Source of the DNA: Winogradskyella sediminis
Lineage (GTDB): Bacteria > Bacteroidota > Bacteroidia > Flavobacteriales > Flavobacteriaceae
NCBI RefSeq assembly: GCF_003387355.1
Contig: NZ_QUNH01000002.1
Span: 935,986-999,985, forward strand
Reading direction: 5' to 3'
Length of the DNA: 64,000 bases
The position numbers and the translations under genes were made by a program. The notes under the pieces are model-generated. The model was not told the DNA's origin. It did no database searches and worked only from the letters and a program-made list of their open reading frames with translations. Below, in pieces: positions 9,612 to 18,953 of this stretch (position 1 is its first letter; the number at the start of each line of letters is the position of its first letter).

Positions 9612-10193
9612 TTACCCATGAATCGTTTCTTTGTTTCCTAAGTTTTTCATGATATCAGCTTCAAAATCAAGCAGTGCTTCCCATTTCTGATCCACTTCTT
9701 GTCGGTCTCCATATTTCCTTGCGAAGTTTAAAAACATAGTGTAATGACCAGCTTCGCTAATCATAAGTTTACGGTAAAATTTTGCTAATTTTTTATCCTC
9801 TAGTTCTTCAGATAGTAATCTAAAACGTTCGCAGCTTCGAGCCTCAATCAGTGCTGCATATAAGAGTCTATGAACTAACTGTGTTGTTCTACTGCCACCT
9901 TTTGGAAAGAATTTTAAGAGTGCAAGTACATACTCATCCTTTCGATCTCTACCAAGTGTCCAGCCGTTTTCTAAAATTCTATCGTGCACCATTTTAAAAT
10001 GGCTCATTTCTTCATTGACGAGTTCAATCATTTCTTGTACAAGTTCTGTGTATTCAGGGAATCCTACAATTAATGATATGGCGGTACTTGCGGCTTTTTG
10101 CTCACAATAGGCATGATCGGTTAATATATCTTCAATATTCTTTTCTACAATATTTACCCATCTTGGATCGGTTGGTAATTTTAGTCCTAACAT
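9612..10193 (-). CDS. miaE: tRNA-(ms2io6A)-hydroxylase
   Basis: MiaE is a diiron monooxygenase that hydroxylates the isopentenyl group of ms2i6A37 in tRNAs reading UNN codons. The 193-residue product has the ferritin-like ligand pattern: DHAYCEQKAAS near residue 27, EEMSHFKMVHDRI in the middle, IEARSCERF, and EAGHYTMFLNF for the last helix. It is 2 bp downstream of the lipoprotein gene, so the two are probably co-transcribed, though no functional link is evident. Confidence 0.92.
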   Translation of the reverse strand: MLGLKLPTDPRWVNIVEKNIEDILTDHAYCEQKAASTAISLIVGFPEYTELVQEMIELVNEEMSHFKMVHDRILENGWTLGRDRKDEYVLALLKFFPKGGSRTTQLVHRLLYAALIEARSCERFRLLSEELEDKKLAKFYRKLMISEAGHYTMFLNFARKYGDRQEVDQKWEALLDFEADIMKNLGNKETIHG

Positions 10194-10195
10194 AA

Positions 10196-10780
10196 TTAAT
10201 TTACTTCAACTTGAATAATATTCGACTTTCCATTTTTATCTATAAACAACGTATGTGATACTAATTTATCAGTTTCAGGAATGCTATATAAAATATCTAT
10301 AGCGACTCTGTCTGTATAAGCCAGATCATCGTTAACCTGAATGGATTTTAAAACCGCTAACGTACTAAATTGATATAAATCTGAATCAGCGATTATATTA
10401 GTATTAAAATTAAAGACTTTGTTAGCTTTCTGCTTATCAAAACTTTCGTTGTAAATTTCTTGTTTGTCTTTAGTCACGCTAATGTCAAATTTGAAATTTC
10501 TATAATACGTCTGGTAGTTAATAGTGTCTTTAATTTTTGAAAAATGCACAGCATTAGTCATGTCTGCATATGTTTTAATTTTTACTCTAAATCCATTGCT
10601 CATAAGGGTGTCAACTTCTTGTTCCATATAGGATTCAGGTATATAGACACGCTTTTCAAAAGACACTGTTTTTTTGAATTCTTCAATACTTTCAGATAAT
10701 GCTTGCTGTTGTGTTTTTCGACCTTCACAGCTCATTAACGCTATAATACAAAGTGTTACTATGGCAAGTAAATGTTTCAT
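10196..10780 (-). CDS. Putative lipoprotein of unknown function
   Basis: The 194-residue product starts with a lipoprotein signal peptide: hydrophobic HLLAIVTLCIIALMSCEG with the lipobox Cys at about residue 18. The rest is a soluble periplasmic-type domain rich in Lys and Asp with alternating strand-like segments (YYRNFKFDISVTKDKQ). I recognise no family. It lies between a small membrane protein gene (27 bp upstream) and miaE (2 bp downstream) on the same strand. Confidence 0.7.
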   Translation of the reverse strand: MKHLLAIVTLCIIALMSCEGRKTQQQALSESIEEFKKTVSFEKRVYIPESYMEQEVDTLMSNGFRVKIKTYADMTNAVHFSKIKDTINYQTYYRNFKFDISVTKDKQEIYNESFDKQKANKVFNFNTNIIADSDLYQFSTLAVLKSIQVNDDLAYTDRVAIDILYSIPETDKLVSHTLFIDKNGKSNIIQVEVN

Positions 10781-10807
10781 GTTGTTTAATATTTTAAAAC
10801 AAGCTGC

Positions 10808-10978
10808 TTATTTGTGTTTTTGATGTTCTCTTAGGGTTAAAACCATTGCAATGATGATTAAGACACTAGATAATATTGAAAACCAAAATCCTTGATCGTA
10901 ATGCTCCTCAAAAATAAAGTTGGCTAACATCAGTAAAACGCTTGTTATTATTACAATTAAAGGTATGAATTTTTTCAT
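10808..10978 (-). CDS. Small membrane protein, 56 residues
   Basis: A short ORF reads MKKFIPLIVIITSVLLMLAN, then FIFEEHYDQGFWF, then a second hydrophobic stretch ILSSVLIIIAMVLTL and a basic end REHQKHK. That gives two transmembrane helices with a short acidic/aromatic turn. It fills the gap between dnaX (34 bp upstream) and the lipoprotein gene (27 bp downstream) on the same strand. Function unknown. Confidence 0.7.
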   Translation of the reverse strand: MKKFIPLIVIITSVLLMLANFIFEEHYDQGFWFSILSSVLIIIAMVLTLREHQKHK

Positions 10979-11012
10979 AATATCGACTTTATAAAAAAGT
11001 AGCCTTTCACTT

Positions 11013-12743
11013 TTAAATATCTAACCCAAACATTTTTCGTAATACTTCAATATTAGGATTTTTCTCTTTTAGTTTTTCGTATTTTTCTTGAGGTGTGAAG
11101 GCGTATTTTTTTGCCACTTCCTCATTTACAGTAATGTCTAGTTTAAGATCGTAATTTAGTAGTGTTTTCTTTAGAAAGGTCATTAAAGGAAACTCTGCAC
11201 GTTCTAATTCTATTTTATTGGTGTTGTTTGAATAAGTTAAACAAATGGTAGTGCCATCTTTTAGTGTGGGTTGGTCCATTTGTAAGATAGAAGCCATAAT
11301 TTTTTCTCCTTTTGCATCCATTTTTTGTGTGTATGCTTTCCAGGCTTCAGTTAAAGCTTCTTGTGTAACGGGTTCTGTAGGGAGGTTGTCTTCATCAATA
11401 ACCACTTCCATTTGACGTAATTGATGTTCCTTCTTTTCTCTAATACTTCTTAAAGATAATCCCGATGTTGATTTCTTAGGTTGATTAATGGATATTTTAG
11501 GAATGCTTATAGGCTCATTAACCACATTAGCAGTAGCTTTAAAAATGTTTTGTTTATCGTTTGCTATAGACTTTTCTTCCTTTTTAACGGTTTCAACTTT
11601 TGGTTTTGTAACAGAAACAGGTGCAATACCTCGTGCTTTAAAATACGACGGAGGAATTATGAAGTGCTTAGAGTTTTTTTTTTCTCCATCAAAAGTGATA
11701 GAGGCAAGTTGCATAAGTGTTAGTTCAACGAGTAATCGTTGATTCTTACTGGTCTTATATTTTAAGTCGCATTCATTAGCTAATCGAATCCCTTCCATTA
11801 GAAAACTATGTGTTGTTTTCTTAGACTGATCCATGTATTTTAAACTGGTCTCTTCACCAACTTCTAGCAATGGAATAGTCGCTGGATTTTTACAAACCAT
11901 TAAGTCTCTAAAATGGGAAGCTAAACCTGCAATATAATGATGACCATCAAAACCTTTAGATATAATGCTATTAAATTGTACCAGTAAATCAGGAATCTTA
12001 TTCTCTAAGATTAAATCTGTACTTGCAAAATAGGTTTCGTAATCAAGGACATTTAAATTTTCGGTAACCGCTTGTCGCGTTAAATTTTTACCAGAAAAAC
12101 TCACCACACGGTCAAAAATGGATAAAGCATCTCGCATAGCACCGTCTGCTTTTTGAGCAATGATATGAAGGGCATCGTCTTCGGCATTAATACCTTGTTC
12201 TTCGGCTATATATTTTAAGTATTCTTTAGCGTCAGAAACCGTAATACGCTTAAAGTCAAAAATCTGACAACGCGATAATATAGTTGGTATAATTTTGTGC
12301 TTTTCGGTTGTAGCTAAAATGAAAATACAGTGTTTTGGTGGTTCTTCTAAAGTCTTTAAAAAAGCATTAAAAGCGGATTGAGATAACATGTGTACCTCAT
12401 CAATAATATACACTTTGTATTTTCCAACTTGTGGCGGAATTCTAACTTGGTCGGTTAAACTTCTAATATCATCTACCGAGTTGTTAGAGGCCGCATCGAG
12501 TTCAAAAATATTGAAAGCAAAATCTTCATCTTCACTAGTATTGCCATCACTATTAATCATTTTGGCCAAAATACGTGCGCAAGTTGTTTTACCAACTCCT
12601 CGTGGTCCTGTAAATAATAAGGCTTGTGCTAAATGATTGTTTTCAATGGCATTAAGTAAAGTATTGGTAATAGCTTGCTGACCCACAACATCCTTAAAGG
12701 TTTGTGGTCTGTATTTACGAGCCGATACGACAAAGTGTTCCAT
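11013..12743 (-). CDS. dnaX: DNA polymerase III subunit gamma/tau
   Basis: The clamp-loader ATPase that loads the sliding clamp and, as tau, links polymerase cores. Walker A is GPRGVGKTTCARILAK (about residues 45-60), Walker B is IIDEVHMLSQ, and sensor/arginine-finger segments EEPPKHCIFILATTEKHKI and TILSRCQIFDFKRI follow. The C-terminal half (from about residue 370) is the variable tau region. The four-cysteine zinc module usually found after Walker A is replaced by INSDGNTSEDEDFAFNI, with no Cys cluster. The 576-residue length is normal. A TAAATTTG box lies 19 bp upstream. Confidence 0.96.
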   Translation of the reverse strand: MEHFVVSARKYRPQTFKDVVGQQAITNTLLNAIENNHLAQALLFTGPRGVGKTTCARILAKMINSDGNTSEDEDFAFNIFELDAASNNSVDDIRSLTDQVRIPPQVGKYKVYIIDEVHMLSQSAFNAFLKTLEEPPKHCIFILATTEKHKIIPTILSRCQIFDFKRITVSDAKEYLKYIAEEQGINAEDDALHIIAQKADGAMRDALSIFDRVVSFSGKNLTRQAVTENLNVLDYETYFASTDLILENKIPDLLVQFNSIISKGFDGHHYIAGLASHFRDLMVCKNPATIPLLEVGEETSLKYMDQSKKTTHSFLMEGIRLANECDLKYKTSKNQRLLVELTLMQLASITFDGEKKNSKHFIIPPSYFKARGIAPVSVTKPKVETVKKEEKSIANDKQNIFKATANVVNEPISIPKISINQPKKSTSGLSLRSIREKKEHQLRQMEVVIDEDNLPTEPVTQEALTEAWKAYTQKMDAKGEKIMASILQMDQPTLKDGTTICLTYSNNTNKIELERAEFPLMTFLKKTLLNYDLKLDITVNEEVAKKYAFTPQEKYEKLKEKNPNIEVLRKMFGLDI

Positions 12744-12761
12744 TGAAAAATTACTGAATTA

Positions 12762-12769
12762 CAAATTTA
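12762..12769 (-). promoter_or_regulatory. Candidate -7 box for dnaX
   Basis: On the minus strand this reads TAAATTTG, an exact TAnnTTTG. The dnaX ATG is at 12743, giving a very short leader. No convincing TTTG -33 element is seen at the right distance. Confidence 0.45.
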
Positions 12770-12833
12770 AGAATAACCTATAAATACGCGATTGTTAGTC
12801 TTAAAATTTAATATGAGTTATTAACAATTTGTG

Positions 12834-12841
12834 TACTTTTG
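12834..12841 (+). promoter_or_regulatory. -7 promoter box of rnpB
   Basis: TACTTTTG matches the Bacteroidota -7 consensus TAnnTTTG exactly. It ends 5-6 bp before the first base of the RNase P RNA P1 helix, which is the expected distance to a start site. Confidence 0.75.
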
Positions 12842-12845
12842 CGCT

Positions 12846-13160
12846 TAGTAGATCGCCTTATCGATTCTAAAGTAATTTAGGGTAGGAAAGTCCGAACACC
12901 ATAGTGCAATCATAGTGGTTAACAGCCATCCATCGTAAGGTGAGGAAAAGTGCAACAGAAAGAATGTACAGGTCATGCTGTAGTGAAACCAGGTAAACTC
13001 TATGTGGTGCAATGTCATGTATACTAACGTTTGAGCGTGCACGCGCGATTGTTAGAGGGTAGACAGCTAAAGTTTGCTGGTAACAGTAAACATAGATAAA
13101 TGATAAGGGCATTTTCTTTTTTAAGGAAAGTGTACAGAATTCGGCTTATAGATTTACTAA
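12846..13160 (+). ncRNA. rnpB: RNase P RNA
   Basis: The catalytic RNA that removes tRNA 5' leaders. Conserved core pieces appear in order: TAGGAAAGTCCGAACACC (P4 5' side), GAGGAAAAGTGCAACAGAAAG, GAAACCAGGTAAACTC, AGATAAATGATAAGGG and the 3' ACAGAATTCGGCTTATAG. The ends pair as a 9-bp P1 helix: 12846-12854 TAGTAGATC with 13151-13159 GATTTACTA (one G-U). The roughly 315-nt length suits a bacterial type A RNA. It has its own promoter at 12834 and a terminator at 13168. It sits divergent to dnaX and convergent with rsmD. Confidence 0.95.
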
Positions 13161-13167
13161 AACAAAC

Positions 13168-13199
13168 AAGCTTCATGTACACCATGAAGCTTTGTTTTT
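13168..13199. terminator. Bidirectional terminator between rnpB and rsmD
   Basis: The perfect 10-bp stem AAGCTTCATG / CATGAAGCTT with loop TACAC is followed by TGTTTTT on the plus strand and preceded by an A-rich run. It can stop rnpB, and probably rsmD transcription from the other side. Confidence 0.8.
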
Positions 13200-13225
13200 A
13201 TAATGTGTTTTATGTTGTATTAGTT

Positions 13226-13768
13226 TTAATCTGAATAATCAAAAAAGCTAAACATATTACCGCCATAGCTTTTAGAATGTGAGTATTGTTTTAATGTGCT
13301 TAAATCAGTGTGCTTAGAATGCTCAACTATTAAAAGGCCTTCGTCCTCCAATAATTGGTTTTCAAATACTAATTCTGGAATTTTTGAAAATGCTTCAGTA
13401 TCAAAATCGTATGGTGGATCGGCAAATATAATAGTATGCTTTTGCTTAGATTTTTCTAGAAATTTAAACACATCACTTTTTACAGTGCTAATTGTCATCT
13501 CAAAAGCTTCTGCCGTTTCGTTTATAAACTTAATACAACCATAGTTGTCGTCTACTGCTGTAATATGTTCTGTGCCTCTAGATGCAAATTCGTAACTTAT
13601 ATTTCCTGTGCCAGAGAACAAGTCTAGTACTGAGATATCATCAAAATAATATTGGTTATTTAAGATGTTAAATAGCGCTTCCTTAGCCATATCTGTTGTT
13701 GGTCTTACAGGTAATTTTTTAGGAGCGGTAATACGTCTACCTTTAAATAATCCGGATATTATTCGCAT
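13226..13768 (-). CDS. rsmD: 16S rRNA (guanine(966)-N(2))-methyltransferase
   Basis: RsmD methylates G966 of 16S rRNA using SAM. The start MRIISGLFKGRRITAPK is typical, and the RPTTDMAKEALFNIL segment is diagnostic. SAM motif I is VLDLFSGTGNISYEF and the catalytic motif IV is FADPPYDF (NPPY-type). Length is 180 residues, normal for the family. It overlaps the upstream DUF3822 gene by one base (TAATG), so the pair is translationally coupled. Confidence 0.95.
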   Translation of the reverse strand: MRIISGLFKGRRITAPKKLPVRPTTDMAKEALFNILNNQYYFDDISVLDLFSGTGNISYEFASRGTEHITAVDDNYGCIKFINETAEAFEMTISTVKSDVFKFLEKSKQKHTIIFADPPYDFDTEAFSKIPELVFENQLLEDEGLLIVEHSKHTDLSTLKQYSHSKSYGGNMFSFFDYSD

Positions 13769-14574
13769 TAAAATGAATTTAAGATTAAAAAATGTTTATG
13801 CAACTGATACTTGTTTATAGTATTAGCTATCGAAAACTTATAACGTTTATCAATTAATGAAACGTGTCTGATATAGGTGTAAAGGGTGTTATATAACTCG
13901 TCATCCCTTTCAATAGCACCCGTGACTTCAATAGCTGTCGTTTCTACATCGAGTTGTAATTGTTCGTAGACAAACAAAATGTAGTAAATAAAATCTTCTT
14001 TACTAAAGTATTCAAATACATTAAAGAGCTGTAATTTATTTTTATCAACGACTAAGACTTCAACTGTATTTTTATTAATATTAATATAAACTATAGGTGT
14101 CTCTTTGGTTTCTACATGCTGTAGATGAGAATTTATTAGAACGCTTGAGGCGTGTTTATATACAAACTCTCCAAAGGTTTCAAATATGTAATTATTAATA
14201 TTTACATAAGGTACGTAAATATTAACACTTTTATTAATCTCAATATCATCTTCAGAGATAAAGTCGTTTCGGAGTATTTTAGAATTAAACTTTAAATAAT
14301 CAGCTTTATATTCAGAGTTATATAATTCCTTTGGTATTAGCGTAGATAATTCGTTTTGATGAATTACAATTACAGCATCAAAATCTTCAGAAAAAACAAT
14401 AGTACTACTTAGCTCTAATTTTAAATTATTGAGAAGTTCAATCGGTGTTGTTTTATGTTCAAAAGGAAGTGTTTTAAGGAACTCAATGGTATTTTGAGTT
14501 TTATTTAGAATGCAAAAAGAAAGCCCATTCAAACTAATTTGAATGGACAGTTCTTTAATATCATTTATTTTCAA
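13768..14574 (-). CDS. DUF3822 family protein
   Basis: A 268-residue protein with the DUF3822 pattern: N-terminal ELSIQISLNGLSFCILN, central YVPYVNINNYIFETFGEF and the VYININKNTVEVLVVDKNKL strand pair, resembling an actin-like ATPase fold. This family is usually found next to rsmD in Bacteroidota, as here. The product is probably cytoplasmic, with no signal peptide or transmembrane segment. It overlaps rsmD by 1 bp and follows the 241-residue membrane protein by 1 bp. Function unknown. Confidence 0.8.
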   Translation of the reverse strand: MKINDIKELSIQISLNGLSFCILNKTQNTIEFLKTLPFEHKTTPIELLNNLKLELSSTIVFSEDFDAVIVIHQNELSTLIPKELYNSEYKADYLKFNSKILRNDFISEDDIEINKSVNIYVPYVNINNYIFETFGEFVYKHASSVLINSHLQHVETKETPIVYININKNTVEVLVVDKNKLQLFNVFEYFSKEDFIYYILFVYEQLQLDVETTAIEVTGAIERDDELYNTLYTYIRHVSLIDKRYKFSIANTINKYQLHKHFLILNSF

Positions 14575-14575
14575 A

Positions 14576-15301
14576 CTATTCTTTATTTGTGTAGCTTTTT
14601 GGCCAGTTTCCTTTTGTGTAAACTTCAGTCATAGATCCTACTTTTAAAGTTGGTCCATTTACACCATCTACAGATACTACTTGGTTTTCTTTTTCTACTA
14701 AATAAGGCTCTTGGTCATCTAATATTACCGATTTTTCAACACTTGCTTCAAAGACTTCAAATTCGTCTAATTTACCAGCTTTAAGTGTAAACTTAGCACC
14801 TTCTTTACCAACACCTACATTCATCATGGTTTTGTAGCGATCACTATTGTTAAATAATGAATCTTTAACAGAGTAATAACTTAAGGTGTCAATTAACGTA
14901 ATGGTTTTCATTGTTTCTACACCACCAAATAATTTTGTACGCTCTTCATCTAATACAAGTGTGTCACGTCTTTGTGTAATTGGCACTTTACCGTTTTCTA
15001 CAAAATCAATTAATTTATCAAAACTATCAGTGTAGGTACCGTTTACATCTTTGTATGCTAATTGTGCATCTCTAATGTCTATTAAACGGTCAATAACAAT
15101 GGCAAAACGTTTTTCTTTTAATTGGTTAAATTCAATCTCTCTATATACAGACATATAGGTCATATATCCTAATAAAATAATTAAGCCCCAAAGTAAAATG
15201 TTTATTACAGGTTTTATTTTTTTTGGTACAAATTTGTCAATTAACCAAACAATTCCGATGGTTAAGAGTATAATAACTACAATTGCTATAATTACTTTCA
15301 T
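14576..15301 (-). CDS. Conserved membrane-anchored protein, unknown function
   Basis: The 241-residue product begins with two transmembrane helices (VIIAIVVIILLTIGIVWLI at 3-21; INILLWGLIILLGYMTYM at about 34-51). A predicted periplasmic domain follows, including RFAIVIDRLIDIRDAQLAYK, a segment that resembles pseudopilin-like or gliding-associated proteins but is not diagnostic. It is first in a run with DUF3822 and rsmD. An exact TAGATTTG -7 box lies upstream at 15330-15337. Confidence 0.65.
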   Translation of the reverse strand: MKVIIAIVVIILLTIGIVWLIDKFVPKKIKPVINILLWGLIILLGYMTYMSVYREIEFNQLKEKRFAIVIDRLIDIRDAQLAYKDVNGTYTDSFDKLIDFVENGKVPITQRRDTLVLDEERTKLFGGVETMKTITLIDTLSYYSVKDSLFNNSDRYKTMMNVGVGKEGAKFTLKAGKLDEFEVFEASVEKSVILDDQEPYLVEKENQVVSVDGVNGPTLKVGSMTEVYTKGNWPKSYTNKE

Positions 15302-15329
15302 ATTTAGTTTTTATTTATTAGGTCTATCG

Positions 15330-15337
15330 CAAATCTA
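15330..15337 (-). promoter_or_regulatory. Candidate -7 box for the 241-residue protein / DUF3822 / rsmD run
   Basis: The minus strand reads TAGATTTG, an exact TAnnTTTG, 29 bp before the ATG at 15301. No clear -33 TTTG is seen. Confidence 0.45.
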
Positions 15338-15456
15338 CAATTTTTTTTTGTTCGTTAAAACTATCTAAAATAAAATTAATAAAAATATAGAACTAATTAA
15401 GATATGCGCTTTAAAAATACAGAATAATACTATCTTGCTTTATATTTATTTACTAT

Positions 15457-16893
15457 ATGATTTCTAATGCTTCTGCATTCTATTCGCTAATAAAATCCAA
15501 ATTTCCATTTGCACCAACTTCTAAGCAAGATATGGTGCTTATGCAATTATCTCAATTTATTTTTGATGGTAATAAAAATTCAATATACCTATTAAAAGGA
15601 TATGCTGGAACCGGAAAAACAAGTATAATCGGAACGATAGTTTCTAACTTATGGCAAGCTAAAAAAAGTGCTGTTTTATTAGCTCCAACAGGAAGAGCTG
15701 CTAAGGTTATTTCCAATTACTCCAAAAAAGAAGCGTTTACTATTCATAAAAAGATCTATTTCCCTAAAAAGGATAGAGGAGGTGGAGTAAATTTTGTTAT
15801 GCAACCTAATAAACATCGCAATACTATATTTATAGTAGATGAAGCTTCTATGATTTCAGATACTCCACCAGATTCTAAATCTATTGATAGTAGCTCGTTG
15901 TTAGATGATTTGATGAGATATGTATATTCTGGCCACGAATGTAAATTGTTGTTAATTGGAGATAAAGCACAGTTACCACCTGTTAAATCAGATCTGAGTC
16001 CGGCTTTAGATGAAAATAGATTAAGCTTAAATTATAATAAAGATGTCGTAGGAATTGAATTAGATGAAGTGGTACGACAAGAACAAGATTCAGGGATTTT
16101 AAGTAACGCTACAGAGCTTAGGGCTGTTTTAAAATCTAAGTTTTATGAAAGTTTTAAGTTTAATGTACATGGGTTTTCAGACAGCGTCCGTTTAATTGAT
16201 GGTTACGAAATTATGGATGCCATTAACGATGCCTACAGTGCTAATGGTTATGAGGAAACAGCAATCATTGTAAGAAGTAATAAACGTGCAAATGCTTATA
16301 ATCAGCAAATTAGACAACGGATTCTATTTAATGAGTCAGAATTGTCTTCGGGAGATTATCTGATGGTCGTAAAGAATAATTATTTTTGGTTAAAGCCAAC
16401 TAGTGAAGCTGGGTTTATTGCTAATGGTGATATTGTTGAAGTCTTAGAGATTTTTAGCATAAAGGAATTGTACGGTTTTAGGTTTGCTGAAGTGAAATTA
16501 AGAATGGTCGATTACCCTAATATGAAACCTTTTGAAACCGTATTACTCTTAGATACTATTGAGGTAGAAAGTGCTTCACTAAGTTATGAAGAGTCTAATA
16601 GACTGTATCAAGAAGTCTTAAAAGACTACGCGGACGAGACTTCTAAATATAAACGTTTTTTAGGCGTTAAGAATAATAAATTCTTTAATGCATTACAGGT
16701 AAAGTTTTCTTACGCCATTACGTGTCATAAATCACAAGGTGGACAATGGAATACTATTTTTGTAGAACAACCGTATTTACCAAATGGTATGGACAAAGAT
16801 TATATTCGTTGGTTGTATACGGCTATTACAAGAGCAAAAGAAAAATTATATCTCATCGGTTTTAAAGATGAAATGTTTGTAGAGAAAGATTAA
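15457..16893 (+). CDS. RecD-like ATP-dependent helicase (AAA family)
   Basis: A superfamily 1B helicase of 478 residues, shorter than RecD2. Walker A is GYAGTGKTSIIGT (about residues 48-60), Walker B is FIVDEASMISD, motif III is LLIGDKAQLPPV, and the C-terminal motif is SYAITCHKSQGGQW, followed by YTAITRAKEKLYLIG. It carries no N-terminal RecD2 domains, so it is probably a stand-alone DNA helicase rather than a RecBCD subunit. No partner genes recB or recC are nearby. It is followed 9 bp later by a DUF4126 gene. Confidence 0.85.
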   Translation: MISNASAFYSLIKSKFPFAPTSKQDMVLMQLSQFIFDGNKNSIYLLKGYAGTGKTSIIGTIVSNLWQAKKSAVLLAPTGRAAKVISNYSKKEAFTIHKKIYFPKKDRGGGVNFVMQPNKHRNTIFIVDEASMISDTPPDSKSIDSSSLLDDLMRYVYSGHECKLLLIGDKAQLPPVKSDLSPALDENRLSLNYNKDVVGIELDEVVRQEQDSGILSNATELRAVLKSKFYESFKFNVHGFSDSVRLIDGYEIMDAINDAYSANGYEETAIIVRSNKRANAYNQQIRQRILFNESELSSGDYLMVVKNNYFWLKPTSEAGFIANGDIVEVLEIFSIKELYGFRFAEVKLRMVDYPNMKPFETVLLLDTIEVESASLSYEESNRLYQEVLKDYADETSKYKRFLGVKNNKFFNALQVKFSYAITCHKSQGGQWNTIFVEQPYLPNGMDKDYIRWLYTAITRAKEKLYLIGFKDEMFVEKD

Positions 16894-16902
16894 AATAGAG
16901 CA

Positions 16903-17463
16903 ATGATGTCAGACACAATTCTAAGTATTTTTTTAGGTATCGGACTTTCCGCTTCTGTTGGGTTTAGAGTTTTTTTACCGCTGTTTGCATTAAGTTTAGC
17001 TGCGTATTTTGGCGTCTGGGAACTCAATGCATCTTGGCAATGGATTGGTAGCAATGTCGCTCTCGTAACCTTAGGAATAGCAACTTTAGTAGAAATTACA
17101 GCCTATTACATTCCTGTAGTAGATAATGCCTTAGATACCATAGCCATACCTTTGGCTACTATTGCAGGCACTGCAGTTATGGTGTCTACCGTTGCAGATT
17201 TAAGCCCTGTAATTACTTGGGCATTAGCCATTATCGCTGGTGGTGGCACTGCGGCAGCAGTAAAGAGTTCTGCTAGTGCTACACGTTTAGGCACAACGGT
17301 CTCTACAGCCGGCTTTGGTAATCCTGTGGTTTCAACCATTGAAACAGGAACCTCTGTGGTAATGTCTATTGTATCTATATTTTTACCAATTCTTGCTTTT
17401 GTTTGCGTTTTAGGTATATTTTATCTCGTTTATAAACTCTATAAAAAGTTGCGGTCAAATTGA
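16903..17463 (+). CDS. DUF4126 family membrane protein
   Basis: A 186-residue membrane protein with about five hydrophobic helices (ILSIFLGIGLSASVGFRVFLPLF, VALVTLGIATLVEITAYYIPV, LATIAGTAVMVSTVADLSPV, VVMSIVSIFLPILAFVCVLG) and a Gly/Ala/Thr-rich loop (KSSASATRLGTTVSTAGFGN), as seen in DUF4126 proteins. Function unknown. It starts 9 bp after the helicase gene and is likely co-transcribed with it. Confidence 0.8.
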   Translation: MMSDTILSIFLGIGLSASVGFRVFLPLFALSLAAYFGVWELNASWQWIGSNVALVTLGIATLVEITAYYIPVVDNALDTIAIPLATIAGTAVMVSTVADLSPVITWALAIIAGGGTAAAVKSSASATRLGTTVSTAGFGNPVVSTIETGTSVVMSIVSIFLPILAFVCVLGIFYLVYKLYKKLRSN

Positions 17464-17525
17464 CCAAAATCATCTTATAAACCTTATTTTTGAAATTGAA
17501 TGAATTCATTATACAAATCATATAG

Positions 17526-18254
17526 ATGAAAATTATATCCATGATTCCTGCACGTTACAGTGCTTCTCGATTTCCCGGTAAATTGATGGAAAATTTAGCA
17601 GGTAAATCTGTTATTCTAAGAACTTATGAAGCCACAGTGGCTGCACAGTTATTTAGTGATGTTTATGTGGTAACTGATAGTGAAATTATTTTTAATGAGA
17701 TTGTAAATAATGGAGGGAAAGCCATTATGAGCATTAAAGAACACGAGTCTGGAAGCGACCGTATAGCAGAAGCTGTAGCCCATATAGATTGTGATATTGT
17801 AATCAATGTACAAGGAGATGAGCCGTTTACAGAACGTGAAAGTTTAGCGAAAGTCATAGAAGTTTTTAAAGATGATGACGCTAAAGAGATTGATTTAGCA
17901 TCTCTTATGGTTGAGATAGATGATTTGGAAGAAATCAACAATCCAAACACCGTAAAAGTTATTGTCGATCAACAAAATTTTGCTTTGTATTTTTCACGAA
18001 GCCCAATTCCTTTTCCGAGAGATAAAAATGCAGGTGCACGTTACTTTAAACATAAAGGCATTTACGCTTTTAGAAAAGAAGCGTTATTAGATTTTGCGGT
18101 GTTACCAATGCAATTTTTAGAAGCCTCTGAAAAAATTGAATGTATTCGATATTTAGAATATGGAAAACGTATTAAAATGGTAGAAACCAAAATACAAGGC
18201 GTTGAGATAGATACACCAGAAGATTTAGAAAAAGCAAAACGGTTGTGGAAGTAG
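17526..18254 (+). CDS. kdsB: 3-deoxy-manno-octulosonate cytidylyltransferase
   Basis: KdsB activates Kdo (or 8-amino-Kdo) with CTP to give CMP-Kdo for lipid A glycosylation. Motifs: [15 protein letters not shown] at residues 7-21 (nucleotide loop), [19 protein letters not shown] (metal/CTP site), [12 protein letters not shown] and the C-terminal [18 protein letters not shown] segment [16 protein letters not shown]. The 242-residue length is standard. The HAD phosphatase-like gene starts inside its last codons. The nearby kdnB-like gene suggests the substrate could be 8-amino-Kdo. Confidence 0.95.
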   Translation: MKIISMIPARYSASRFPGKLMENLAGKSVILRTYEATVAAQLFSDVYVVTDSEIIFNEIVNNGGKAIMSIKEHESGSDRIAEAVAHIDCDIVINVQGDEPFTERESLAKVIEVFKDDDAKEIDLASLMVEIDDLEEINNPNTVKVIVDQQNFALYFSRSPIPFPRDKNAGARYFKHKGIYAFRKEALLDFAVLPMQFLEASEKIECIRYLEYGKRIKMVETKIQGVEIDTPEDLEKAKRLWK

Positions 18255-18952
18255 ATTATAGTAACATAAAAGTTATAGGCTTCGATGCCGATGATACATT
18301 GTGGGTTAATGAAACCTATTTTAGAGAGGCTGAAGAAAGCGTAGGGCAATTGTTATCGCATTACGAAACTCCAAATAAAATAGACCAAGAGCTGTTTAAA
18401 ATGGAGATTGTAAATCTTCCTACCTACGGTTATGGTGTAAAAGGGTTTATTTTATCCATGATTGAATTGGCTATAACATTGTCTAACGGCACTGTTTCCA
18501 ATACAATTATTTCTAAAATATTAGATATTGGTAAGGATATGATTAATAAGCCAATAGAACTATTAGATGGAGTAGAAGATGTGTTAAAGGTATTGTCTAA
18601 AGATTACAAATTAATTGTGGCGACAAAAGGCGATTTATTAGATCAAGAACGTAAATTAGAAAAATCGGGATTACTAAAATATTTTCATCATATCGAAGTG
18701 TTGAGTGAAAAACACGAAAGTAATTATACACAATTGTTAAAACGATTAGAAATTAAACCAGATTCATTTTTAATGATCGGAAACTCATTAAAATCAGATA
18801 TTCTACCATTGGTAAAGATAGGTGCACAAGCCATACATGTGCCCTTTCATACAACTTGGCAACACGAAACCGTGACTAAAAAAGAAGCCAATGGTTCTGA
18901 CTATAAAACCATAGAATGTCTAACTGAAATTTTAGATTTTTTTAATTCGTAA
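18245..18952 (+). CDS. HAD-family hydrolase
   Basis: A 235-residue haloacid-dehalogenase-type hydrolase. Motif I is [11 protein letters not shown] with nucleophile Asp and the Asp two residues on. Motif II is LIVATKGD, the motif III Lys is probably in LSEKHESN, and motif IV is [14 protein letters not shown]. An alpha-helical C1 cap lies between motifs I and II, unlike the capless KdsC. It starts with GTG and overlaps kdsB by 10 bp, so translation is probably coupled. The substrate is unknown; a role in sugar-phosphate handling for the Kdo run is only contextual. Confidence 0.85.
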   Translation: MEVDYSNIKVIGFDADDTLWVNETYFREAEESVGQLLSHYETPNKIDQELFKMEIVNLPTYGYGVKGFILSMIELAITLSNGTVSNTIISKILDIGKDMINKPIELLDGVEDVLKVLSKDYKLIVATKGDLLDQERKLEKSGLLKYFHHIEVLSEKHESNYTQLLKRLEIKPDSFLMIGNSLKSDILPLVKIGAQAIHVPFHTTWQHETVTKKEANGSDYKTIECLTEILDFFNS

Positions 18953-18953
18953 T

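Noticed and set aside
12845..13112. Minus-strand ORFs
   Set aside because: They lie over the RNase P RNA, whose conserved core and P1 pairing explain the sequence.
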